From: Deltaproteobacteria bacterium | GTDB taxonomy: Bacteria > Desulfobacterota > Desulfobacteria > Desulfobacterales > ETH-SRB1 | Length of the DNA stretch: 9,358 nt | Reading direction: 5' to 3' | Assembly: GCA_030262795.1 (NCBI GenBank) | Contig: JAJSZO010000098.1 | Coordinates: 1-9,358, forward strand | Shown here: positions 1-6,598 of the stretch, piece after piece | How the letters are laid out: each line of letters starts with the position of its first letter | How positions within the stretch are numbered: the first letter of the stretch is position 1 | Translations under genes and position numbers: made by a program | The notes under the pieces: model-generated | What the model was told of the DNA's origin: nothing | Database searches by the model: none | What the model saw: the letters and a program-made list of their open reading frames with translations, nothing else

Positions 1-145
1 GGTAAGTTTAAAAGACGGAAAAGCTCTTGAGATATTATTAGATAAAGGCAAAAATTGTTATGGTATATCTTCTTTCGCAAATATCAGAATAGAAGTTCAG
101 GATATAAAAAAGATTACTATGCATGGGAAGGCGCTTAATAATTGA
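1..145 (+). CDS. 3' end of an unrecognised protein (partial)
   Basis: An open frame (first complete codon at base 2) runs 47 codons to a TGA at 143-145; the other two forward frames stop early. I do not recognise the family. The visible tail is polar and probably beta-rich, with a pattern of a KDG turn, then SSFANIRIEVQDIKKITM and a short basic end (HGKALNN). The 'F-x-x-I-x-I-x-x-x-x-I-x-x-I' spacing is reminiscent of small beta-barrel or Sm-like C-termini, but this is only an impression of fold. Its stop codon overlaps the TTG start of miaB (TTGA), so it is probably co-transcribed and translationally coupled with miaB. The 5' part lies outside the window, so length, start and domain content cannot be judged. 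Confidence 0.6.
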   Translation, partial: VSLKDGKALEILLDKGKNCYGISSFANIRIEVQDIKKITMHGKALNN

Positions 146-1569
146 AAACAAAATATCTTTACATAAACACCATCGGATGCCAGATGAATGTTTATGACTC
201 CGAGCAGATTGAAAAGTTGTTAGCTCCTTCAAGATACAAAATAAATTCGTCTTTTGAAGTCGCTGATCTTATAATTATTAATACATGTGCCATCAGGGAA
301 AAGGCTGAGCAGAAAGTTTTCAGTTTTTTAGGACGTCTCGCAGACATTAAAAGAAGAAGGCCAAATCTGATTATAGGTGTTGGCGGTTGCGTGGCGCAGC
401 AGGAAGGAAAAAAAATTCTGAAACGTATGCCGCATGTAGATTTGGTTTTCGGAACACATGCTATATACCGCTTGCCGTACCTTATAGAAAAAATAGAAAC
501 AGAACGATGTAGTCTAATTGATGTTGAAATGTCGGAAGTCATAGAAGAGCTTGAATCTGTTATAGAATCGTCGTTGGATAGAACTGATCCAAAAGTCACA
601 AGCTTTGTGACAATTATGAGGGGCTGTGACAATTTTTGCACTTATTGTGTAGTGCCGTATGTCAGGGGCAGAGAAACAAGCAGGTTTCCTGAAAGCATAG
701 TGAATGAAGTTAAATGCCTCGTTAAAAGCGGTGTCCAAGAGGTTACTCTTCTTGGTCAGAATGTAAACAGTTATGGCAAAAAAGAAAATCTGAATTCATT
801 CCCGCAACTTTTGGGCAGAGTAAATGAAATAGATGGACTTTTTAGAATCAGATTTACCACTTCTCATCCAAAAGACCTTTCAGATGATCTTATCAGTGCT
901 TTTAAAAACATGGATAAGCTGTGCAACCATATACATTTGCCTGTTCAGTCCGGAGCAAACAGAATTTTAAAAAGAATGAACAGAAAATATACCAGGGAGT
1001 TGTATCTTGAAAAAATAGATAAACTGCGTAATAATTGTTTGGATATAGCTGTTACTTCTGATATTATTGTCGGCTTTCCAGGAGAAACAAGAGCTGATTT
1101 TGAAGAAACCCTGGATTTAATTAAAGAAGTGGAATTTGATGGTATCTTTGCATTTAAGTATTCTGACAGACCGAATGCACCGGCAGCTCGTTTTACAAAT
1201 AAAATTACAGAGCAGGAAAAGAAAGACAGATTGCAAATCCTGCTGAATTTTCAGGAATATTTTACAACCAAAAAGAACAGAGCTCTGGTTGGATCAAATG
1301 AGTTGGTCCTTGTTGAAGGGTTAAGCAAAAAAAGGGTAGATAAAGATGATGCCCAAAGTAAATGCCAATACGTTCAATGGACAGGGCGCACTGAAGCCAA
1401 CAAGGTGGTAAACTTTATACAGAGCGAGGGCGTTATCCCAGGCGATAGAATATCAAAAGGGAAAATAGTGAACGTGAAAATTGAGAAAGCATGTTCCCAT
1501 TCGCTCTCGGGAAAACCAGTTCAGGTTGAAATCAGCGCTTTGAAAGGAGAACAAAGTTATGCTGCTTAA
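142..1569 (+). CDS. miaB: tRNA-2-methylthio-N6-dimethylallyladenosine synthase MiaB
   Basis: Radical-SAM methylthiotransferase that converts i6A37 to ms2i6A37 in tRNAs reading UNN codons, acting in the cytoplasm. The three parts are in family order. The N-terminal MTTase (UPF0004) domain spans about residues 4-120, with the auxiliary-cluster cysteines C13 (IGCQMN), C49 (NTCAIRE) and C83 (GGCVAQ). The radical-SAM core spans about 150-380, with the CxxxCxxC cluster site C162/C166/C169 (RGCDNFCTYC) and the MiaB-typical GQNVNSYG and LPVQSGA segments. A C-terminal TRAM domain spans about 380-450 (GRTEAN at 415-420). The 475-aa length is normal and no key residue is missing. The start is TTG, chosen because the frame has no ATG before C13 and the codon overlaps the TGA of the upstream gene; a GGGAAGG stretch at 124-130 could be its ribosome site. 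The 3' end overlaps the next gene by 11 bp. The NTCAIRE form and TRAM segment favour MiaB over RimO or MtaB. Confidence 0.96.
   Translation: MKTKYLYINTIGCQMNVYDSEQIEKLLAPSRYKINSSFEVADLIIINTCAIREKAEQKVFSFLGRLADIKRRRPNLIIGVGGCVAQQEGKKILKRMPHVDLVFGTHAIYRLPYLIEKIETERCSLIDVEMSEVIEELESVIESSLDRTDPKVTSFVTIMRGCDNFCTYCVVPYVRGRETSRFPESIVNEVKCLVKSGVQEVTLLGQNVNSYGKKENLNSFPQLLGRVNEIDGLFRIRFTTSHPKDLSDDLISAFKNMDKLCNHIHLPVQSGANRILKRMNRKYTRELYLEKIDKLRNNCLDIAVTSDIIVGFPGETRADFEETLDLIKEVEFDGIFAFKYSDRPNAPAARFTNKITEQEKKDRLQILLNFQEYFTTKKNRALVGSNELVLVEGLSKKRVDKDDAQSKCQYVQWTGRTEANKVVNFIQSEGVIPGDRISKGKIVNVKIEKACSHSLSGKPVQVEISALKGEQSYAA
1543..1550 (+). promoter_or_regulatory. Strong Shine-Dalgarno site for the DUF151 gene
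   Basis: AAAGGAGA ends 8 nt before the ATG at 1559 and lies inside the last codons of miaB. It is the clearest ribosome site in the left operon. It fixes the start of the bifunctional-nuclease gene and suggests that protein is made well even without coupling to miaB translation. Confidence 0.8.
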
Positions 1570-2056
1570 AGTTAGCATAGCGGGACTGATAATTGATCCG
1601 GCTTCAAATACACCGATCGTTATTTTAAAGTCCGATAAAGATGATCAGGCAATTCCTATATGGATAGGGTTGCTGGAAGCTACTTCTATTGCAACTACTC
1701 TTCAAAATATAAAGGTCGACCGTCCAATGACCCACGATCTTTTTAAGAATTTTACCGATCTTTTTGATATCAAAATAGAAAAGGTTGAGGTATGTGATTT
1801 AAAGAATAACACTTTTTACGCAAGAATATATTTTATTTATGAAAATGGCAAGTTCAGTATGGATGCACGACCCAGCGATGCAATTGCTTTAGCACTGCGA
1901 TATAATGCCCCCATGTATGTTGATGATACTGTTATCGAAAAAACGAAAATGTCTGATGACCATGCTGAAGCCATAGATAATAGCGAAGAGGGAAAGAAGT
2001 GGGCAGAGTATCTCAAAAAACTTTCGCCTGAAGATTTCGGAAAATATAAGATATGA
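1559..2056 (+). CDS. Bifunctional nuclease family protein (DUF151/BFN)
   Basis: A 165-aa protein of the DUF151 (bifunctional nuclease) family, the fold known from Thermotoga TM0160. Plant members have been reported to have DNase/RNase activity; the bacterial role is not settled. Family signatures are clear: IPIWIG with the following EA (residues 32-41), RPMTHDL (55-61), FYARI (86-90) and RPSDAIALALR (104-114). The tail from about 143 (EEGKKWAEYLKKLSPEDFGKYKI in two parts, charged helix then SPEDFG) is the usual C-terminal extension of bacterial members. The ATG is set by the Shine-Dalgarno at 1543-1550. The gene overlaps miaB by 11 bp and its stop overlaps the PHP gene in an ATGA junction, so all three are probably co-translated. 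No signal peptide or membrane segment is visible, so it is likely cytoplasmic. Family assignment is firm; activity in this organism is not shown by sequence. Confidence 0.92.
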   Translation: MLLKVSIAGLIIDPASNTPIVILKSDKDDQAIPIWIGLLEATSIATTLQNIKVDRPMTHDLFKNFTDLFDIKIEKVEVCDLKNNTFYARIYFIYENGKFSMDARPSDAIALALRYNAPMYVDDTVIEKTKMSDDHAEAIDNSEEGKKWAEYLKKLSPEDFGKYKI

Positions 2057-2688
2057 TAGATTTACATACACATACGGTTTTTAGTGATGGCATTTTGATA
2101 CCTTCTGAGCTTGTTAGAAGGGCAGAATTTATCGGATTAAAGGGGATTGGATTGACAGATCATGGTGATTTTTCAAATATTGATTTTATAGTTCCAAGAA
2201 TAGTTGCCATAGCAGAAAAACTAAATAACGTTTTAAGCATAAAGGTTGTTCCTGGAATAGAAATAACACATGTACCACCATGCCTGATATCAGATGCCGC
2301 AAAAAAAGCGCGTTCTTTAGGAGCAAAAATTATTATAGTGCATGGAGAAACGATCGTCGAACCAGTTGCTCCAGGCACTAATAATGCTGCGATAGATGCA
2401 GATATTGACATTCTGGCGCACCCCGGTCTGATAAGCGAGAAAGAAGCTTTAAAAGCAAAAGAGAATGGAATTTTTTTGGAGATATCAGCCCGTAAGGGGC
2501 ATTCTCTGACCAACGGACATGTTGCAAAGCTTGCCAGGAAAACAGGTGTCAAGCTTGTCATCAACACTGATACACATGCACCCGAAGATTTGATTGATGA
2601 AAAAATGGCAAAAAGAGTTGTTTGTGGAGCAGGTTTGACCGAAAAAGAGTACGATATGATGCAAAAAAATGCCTCCTTATTGATATGA
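2053..2688 (+). CDS. PHP-domain metal-dependent phosphoesterase (histidinol-phosphatase-like)
   Basis: A 211-aa single-domain PHP protein. The metal-binding motifs appear in order: H5-x-H7 with S11-D12-G13 (LHTHTVFSDG), TDH at 35-37, E70 (PGIEITH), H97 (IVHGE), H123 (LAHPG) and the closing D173-x-H175 (NTDTHAPED). Together these make the trinuclear metal site of PHP phosphoesterases such as YcdX and histidinol-phosphate phosphatase. It is shorter than classical HisK-type histidinol phosphatases (about 260-270 aa), there are no his genes here, and PHP proteins hydrolyse many phosphoesters, so I infer hydrolase activity but not the substrate. The start ATG lies in the ATGA overlap with the DUF151 gene; with no strong Shine-Dalgarno of its own, it probably depends on coupling. 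It is the last gene of the left operon and faces recB, 62 bp away. Confidence 0.9.
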   Translation: MIDLHTHTVFSDGILIPSELVRRAEFIGLKGIGLTDHGDFSNIDFIVPRIVAIAEKLNNVLSIKVVPGIEITHVPPCLISDAAKKARSLGAKIIIVHGETIVEPVAPGTNNAAIDADIDILAHPGLISEKEALKAKENGIFLEISARKGHSLTNGHVAKLARKTGVKLVINTDTHAPEDLIDEKMAKRVVCGAGLTEKEYDMMQKNASLLI

Positions 2689-2750
2689 GTTGAGTGTAAC
2701 CCCAATAAAACAATACTGATTAGGAACGTGGACGAATTAACTTCCCCAAT
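2689..2750. other. Convergent intergenic gap between the PHP gene and recB
   Basis: A 62-bp gap between two converging genes, where a bidirectional terminator would be expected. I see no GC-rich hairpin followed by a T-run on either strand; only very short dyads (for example GTT-6 nt-AAC near 2690-2701) are present. The gap holds one arm (2719-2732) of the 14-bp inverted repeat whose other arm sits at the recB start. Confidence 0.6.
2719..2732 (+). repeat. Inverted repeat arm A (14 bp)
   Basis: ATTAGGAACGTGGA on the + strand, 31 nt after the PHP stop and 19 nt before the recB stop. The same 14 bases occur on the - strand at 6400-6413, across the recB GTG codon. Identity stops sharply on both sides. 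The two arms enclose the whole recB gene, about 3.7 kb. Confidence 0.7.
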
Positions 2751-5700
2751 TTAGAAATCAGGTATAAGCGTCCTCCCAAGCTTCTCAATAAATCTGCTTT
2801 CCGGCACATCATTAAAAATACCAAATTCCGGTCCCAAATTGCTGTCCACTCCTCTGATAAAGACATAAAATACTCCGCCGAAATCATTTTCATATTTGTA
2901 TTTCGGCATTCGCCATTTCAAGTACTGATGAAGAGCAAGAGTATATATATAATACTGGAGATTATAATAATCAGACTTTATAGTTTCTCTTAATAAATTC
3001 TGTGTATAGTTTTTAATACCTGTACCCAGAAAATTTGATTTCCAGTCAATAATATAAAATCTGCCGTTATGTTGAAATATCGTATCAATATATCCTTTCA
3101 TGAAACCTTCTGAGGGTGAAAAATAAAGTTTTTCTATCTGATCTGAAAAGTCGGAGGAAATATCAATGCCGGCGTTATTGCTGAAAATCTTTTTTAGTTT
3201 TAAAGGAGTAATATGCTTTAAAGGAAAATAAAATTCCATTTCATTTATTCTTTTGTCGCATTTAACAGAAGAGAGAATAACTTCTTCACCTTTACTTTCA
3301 AGAGACACTGAAAGAACATTTTTTATCATATTGCAAACAGTCTCCAGCCATGACTGTTCAAAGCCGTATCCTTTTAATTTGTCTATTACCAGTTTTTTTT
3401 GATTTCCCGAATCTTTTGATGCAAAGTCAAGATGTTCAAAAATATCATGAAAAAATATACCTGCCCTCGCTCCTCTTGGAAAAGAAAATATATCTTTTTT
3501 CCCAAACGGTTCTTGAATAGACGGTTCTTGCTGAATAAACTGCCCTGCATGATTATTAATAATAATATCTGCCCTGTATGAATCACTGTCAAAAAGTTCT
3601 CCAGGCGCAAACTTGCCGGATATAAGCGATGAAAAACTTGAAATTCCCCATGCTGTATCTATCTTTCCTGAAAATTTCCGACATACAAGTTCTTTTTCTT
3701 TTTCTGCATCCTTTATTAATTGCTGTTTTATCTTGTTATTTAAAGGTATGAAATCAAGCTTGATGCTTCCATCTGACTTGCCTGCAAGTTCCTTTAAATC
3801 ACTTAAAATTTTATCCTCTGTTTTGGATATAAATTTCTTTTTCAAAGACCCGACAATATCATATTGATAATCAAACTTTTCGTCAAAGTCCTTATAATGA
3901 AAAAGATAAGCCAGCGCAGATGTTTCAGCATTTTTTATGTTGCCCCATGCAAGATAGCATCTAATTTTCGCTCTTGTTAAAGCAACATAAAGCAGCCTCA
4001 AATTCTCCGAGAGAAGTTCATTTTGAGCAAGAATGATATTAGATTTATCTCTACCATAGTCAAGATCAAGTGTTGGTGTTCTATCTTTATCGTGAAAGAC
4101 AAACTCCCTGCCTTTTGCCGTCAAGGATCCACTCCACCCAAAGGGACAAAAAACAATTTGGTATTCAAGTCCTTTGCATTTATGAATGGTCACAATCTTT
4201 ACAGCATCTTCATCACTTTCAAGGCGAAGCTGATATTCTTCATTCATTCTGTCTGAAGCAGAACTTATCTGTTCGGAAAGCCATTTTAAAAGACCGGTCA
4301 TCCCCAGTTCTTTCTCAGCAGTTTGCCCATGAAGTATTTCCGATAGATGCAGAACATTTGTAAGCCGTCTCTGGCCATCCACAAATGATAGAAGACGAGC
4401 CCTGACCTTTTCTTTTGCCATAAACAAGCGAAACATCCTGATAAAACCGAATCTATTCCATTGCTGATAATATTTATTGGAATTATTGATAAGGCTGTCC
4501 CACCATAAAATATCAATATTTTCCGGATCAAGTTTTTCAGAGCGAACACCAATAATATCCGTGATTAGAGCGGCTCTAAGCAATCCGTCATTTGCCGGTT
4601 GTGAAATAGATGAGAGAATTCTTTCTATCTCCAGCGCTTCCTGTGACTCAAAAATGCTCTCGTTACTATAAAGGACTGAATGAATCCTTCTTGCAGAAAG
4701 ACTTTCTTTTATTATCCGTGCCTGTTCATTTGTTCGTACAAGCACGGCAATATCGCCTTCTCTAAAACAACTATCCTGATCCGATGATAAAAGCCGCACA
4801 ATCTCGCCTGTAACAGCCTCGACAATCATGAGTACAGCATCATTTCTGTCTATCACTTTATTGCCATCAGAGCCCGCATACCACAATATTAATGAAGCGG
4901 AAGGGCTTTCCCTGTCGGTCATATCAGACTTTGCAGGCTTTGCTTTTTCAAAAGGAATTTTATCAAATATAAAAGGTCTGTTTACATTGGAAAAAATGGT
5001 GTTTACCGCTTTTATAAGACTGGATTCAGACCGCCAGTTCTCTGTCAGTGTATATTGAAAATCCGCATTGCTTGCAGCCTTCATGTATGAAAAAATATCA
5101 GCACCCCTGAAGCTGTATATTGCCTGTTTTGGATCTCCAATCATAAAAAGTATGCTGTCCTGTGAAGAAAAAATCCTTTTAAATATTTCATACTGAACCG
5201 GATCAGTATCCTGGAATTCATCAACAAGCGCTGCTTTATATTTTTTCCTTATGACTTTTTCGAGTTCTTTTCCTCCTTTACTTTCAAGAACATCTTTAAC
5301 TGTTGTGAGGAGATCATCAAAAAATTGTATGTTCTCAAGTCTTTTTCTTTCAGAAAGCTCAGATTTTGCAAACCTGAAGAACTCGACTTTTAAGAAAACA
5401 AGGTGCTTTTTCATCTCAGCTTCAAGTAAAGCGGCTTTTGAATAGAACTCGTCGCATATATCAAAGAATTTGTGGTCAGGAGGAGTGTGATTTTTTTTGA
5501 CTGAATCTCTGAGTTTCGATGCTGTAAAATTTTCAAATCCTTTAAATAAAGGAAATCCAATGCCTCCAGGGTCAGCGAAACGATTCATGTCCCCGAACAT
5601 TGACATGATTTTCAGCTCTCTCTTAGTATAATCCGGATTTTGCTCATCGGGTTTCAGTGTTTTGTAAACATTGCCCTTAAGCGAAGGATCTTTCAGCAGC

Positions 5701-6404
5701 TCTTCAACCTCTTTTTTTGAAATGGGCCACGAATCTTTAAGATTTTTAAGACAATCCCTGTAAACGCTAAGGCTTTTTAAGGAAGGTTTTTTAAAATCAG
5801 GAATTATTTTTATTTCAGGGGATTTTATCTTTTCAAGTAACCTTAAAAAATACTCGGGGCCTGACAGCCTCTTAATAGAATAGGCTATAAATTCCAGGGG
5901 AAAATCATAAAAATGTCTTCTCCAGAAATCATCTGCAACCTCTTGGTTCAATTTTTGCTGATCGGATAAAAGCTCTGTATCAAACAAGCTTCCTGTTTCA
6001 AAAGCATTCTCCTGCAGTATTCTCTGGCAAAATCCATGTATTGTAAAAATTGATGCCTTATCAAAATCTACAAGAGCATTTTTAATCAACTGAATGCAGA
6101 AAGCCGGATCTTCGGCCTTTTTTACAATATGATCAATAAAACTGTCGTTACTTGAGCCGGTTAAAAATGCCTCTTTTGCCTGAAGCAATATATTGCGGAT
6201 TTTTTCCTTCAACTCAGCGGTTGCAGCCTTTGTAAAAGTTACAACCAGTATCTGATCAATTAGCAGCTTCTTTTCAAGAATCAGTCTTAAAAACAGCCCT
6301 GTAATTGCATATGTCTTTCCCGTGCCGGCACTTGCTTCAATAAGGTTTATGCCCGATAAAGAAGTGCTTGTAAGGTCAAAGTTATTCAAATCGTTGAACT
6401 CCAC
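2751..6404 (-). CDS. recB: RecB-type DNA helicase-nuclease (exodeoxyribonuclease V beta subunit)
   Basis: A 1217-aa UvrD-superfamily (SF1A) helicase with a C-terminal nuclease, close to the usual RecB length (E. coli 1180 aa). Helicase motifs in order: Walker A in IEASAGTGKT (22-31), VTFTKAATAEL (55-65), TIHGFCQRIL (121-130), Walker B DEFQD (395-399), GDPKQAIYSFRGAD (423-436), ENWRS (455-459), the IHKCKGLE motif near 740, and YVALTRAK near 805-812. The nuclease domain keeps its catalytic set: H986 (FFHDIFEH), D1107 (GYIDT), D1120 and K1122 (IDWKS), with the same 13-residue spacing between the aspartates as in E. coli. It should therefore unwind and degrade duplex ends during double-strand-break repair. 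The IEASAGTGKT and DTDPVQYEIF forms favour RecB over AddA. The start is uncertain: GTG at 6404 has an AGGA only about 2 nt away, while TTG at codon 6 (6389) has GGAG 9 nt upstream. RecC and RecD are not adjacent. A consensus promoter lies upstream. Confidence 0.94.
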   Translation of the reverse strand: MEFNDLNNFDLTSTSLSGINLIEASAGTGKTYAITGLFLRLILEKKLLIDQILVVTFTKAATAELKEKIRNILLQAKEAFLTGSSNDSFIDHIVKKAEDPAFCIQLIKNALVDFDKASIFTIHGFCQRILQENAFETGSLFDTELLSDQQKLNQEVADDFWRRHFYDFPLEFIAYSIKRLSGPEYFLRLLEKIKSPEIKIIPDFKKPSLKSLSVYRDCLKNLKDSWPISKKEVEELLKDPSLKGNVYKTLKPDEQNPDYTKRELKIMSMFGDMNRFADPGGIGFPLFKGFENFTASKLRDSVKKNHTPPDHKFFDICDEFYSKAALLEAEMKKHLVFLKVEFFRFAKSELSERKRLENIQFFDDLLTTVKDVLESKGGKELEKVIRKKYKAALVDEFQDTDPVQYEIFKRIFSSQDSILFMIGDPKQAIYSFRGADIFSYMKAASNADFQYTLTENWRSESSLIKAVNTIFSNVNRPFIFDKIPFEKAKPAKSDMTDRESPSASLILWYAGSDGNKVIDRNDAVLMIVEAVTGEIVRLLSSDQDSCFREGDIAVLVRTNEQARIIKESLSARRIHSVLYSNESIFESQEALEIERILSSISQPANDGLLRAALITDIIGVRSEKLDPENIDILWWDSLINNSNKYYQQWNRFGFIRMFRLFMAKEKVRARLLSFVDGQRRLTNVLHLSEILHGQTAEKELGMTGLLKWLSEQISSASDRMNEEYQLRLESDEDAVKIVTIHKCKGLEYQIVFCPFGWSGSLTAKGREFVFHDKDRTPTLDLDYGRDKSNIILAQNELLSENLRLLYVALTRAKIRCYLAWGNIKNAETSALAYLFHYKDFDEKFDYQYDIVGSLKKKFISKTEDKILSDLKELAGKSDGSIKLDFIPLNNKIKQQLIKDAEKEKELVCRKFSGKIDTAWGISSFSSLISGKFAPGELFDSDSYRADIIINNHAGQFIQQEPSIQEPFGKKDIFSFPRGARAGIFFHDIFEHLDFASKDSGNQKKLVIDKLKGYGFEQSWLETVCNMIKNVLSVSLESKGEEVILSSVKCDKRINEMEFYFPLKHITPLKLKKIFSNNAGIDISSDFSDQIEKLYFSPSEGFMKGYIDTIFQHNGRFYIIDWKSNFLGTGIKNYTQNLLRETIKSDYYNLQYYIYTLALHQYLKWRMPKYKYENDFGGVFYVFIRGVDSNLGPEFGIFNDVPESRFIEKLGRTLIPDF

Positions 6405-6413
6405 GTTCCTAAT
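6400..6413 (-). repeat. Inverted repeat arm B (14 bp), over the recB start
   Basis: Reads ATTAGGAACGTGGA on the - strand, identical to arm A at 2719-2732. It includes the AGGA element, the candidate GTG start and the first two bases of the next codon of recB. It lies in the predicted 5' leader, downstream of the promoter at 6445-6472. Confidence 0.7.
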
Positions 6414-6444
6414 GAAGATTTATTATTCAGGGAATCATATTTTC

Positions 6445-6472
6445 ATTATAGCGTGCAAAATCGAAGTGTCAA
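6445..6472 (-). promoter_or_regulatory. Consensus sigma-70 promoter for recB
   Basis: On the - strand, TTGACA (6472-6467) is followed by a 16-nt spacer and TATAAT (6450-6445): both hexamers match the sigma-70 consensus exactly and the spacing is within the normal 16-18 nt. Transcription would begin near 6438, giving a leader of about 35 nt before GTG 6404 or about 50 nt before TTG 6389. No activator site is needed to explain it, so recB is inferred to be expressed constitutively. Confidence 0.78.
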
Positions 6473-6519
6473 AAAGTTTTGTGCATATCCTGCCATGAAA
6501 ATGAGCCTTCAGCCTTGCA

Positions 6520-6533
6520 ATTTTATGTAAAAT
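6520..6533. promoter_or_regulatory. Short AT-rich dyad, possible operator
   Basis: ATTTTA-TG-TAAAAT is a perfect inverted repeat about 65 nt before the CheX-FliN start. It lies within the spacer of one weak rightward promoter candidate (TTGCAA at 6515). I cannot match it to a known regulator box, and short AT-rich dyads are common by chance in DNA of this composition. Confidence 0.25.
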
Positions 6534-6598
6534 GCCATATTGATTTTGTCAGCAACAAGAACTCAAATTATCCAGAAACTTGAAAGTTATAAAGCTAT

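Larger units (their letters stand above)
6405..6598. other. Divergent control region between recB and the CheX-FliN gene
   Basis: This 194-bp non-coding region lies between divergent genes. Leftward, it holds a perfect consensus promoter for recB (6445-6472). Rightward, promoters are only weak: TTGTCA (6546-6551), 17 nt, TATCCA (6569-6574), or TTGCAA (6515-6520), 17 nt, TATTGA. Two short dyads are visible: ATTTTA-TG-TAAAAT (6520-6533) and AACTT-GA-AAGTT (6577-6588), the latter 10 nt before the ATG at 6599. No sigma-54 or clear sigma-28 flagellar promoter was seen by eye. Confidence 0.65.

Noticed and set aside
2053..2688. Histidinol-phosphate phosphatase (hisK) as a specific name for the PHP gene
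   Set aside because: The metal site supports a PHP phosphoesterase, but the protein is short for that enzyme and no histidine gene is nearby.
2689..2750. Bidirectional terminator between the converging PHP and recB genes
   Set aside because: No hairpin longer than 3-4 bp with an adjoining T-run could be found on either strand.
3386..5445. Several 60-100-codon open frames within recB on both strands
   Set aside because: They overlap a long, motif-complete recB, show no recognisable protein features and have no independent ribosome sites; they are shadows.
2751..6404. AddA as the identity of the large helicase-nuclease
   Set aside because: The N-terminal IEASAGTGKT, TIHGFCQ and DTDPVQYEIF forms are RecB-like, and the nuclease site matches RecB in residues and in the aspartate spacing.
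6577..6588. AACTT-GA-AAGTT dyad just before the CheX-FliN ATG as a regulatory hairpin
   Set aside because: A 2-nt loop is too tight for an RNA hairpin and 5-bp AT-rich arms are expected by chance; at most a weak operator candidate.
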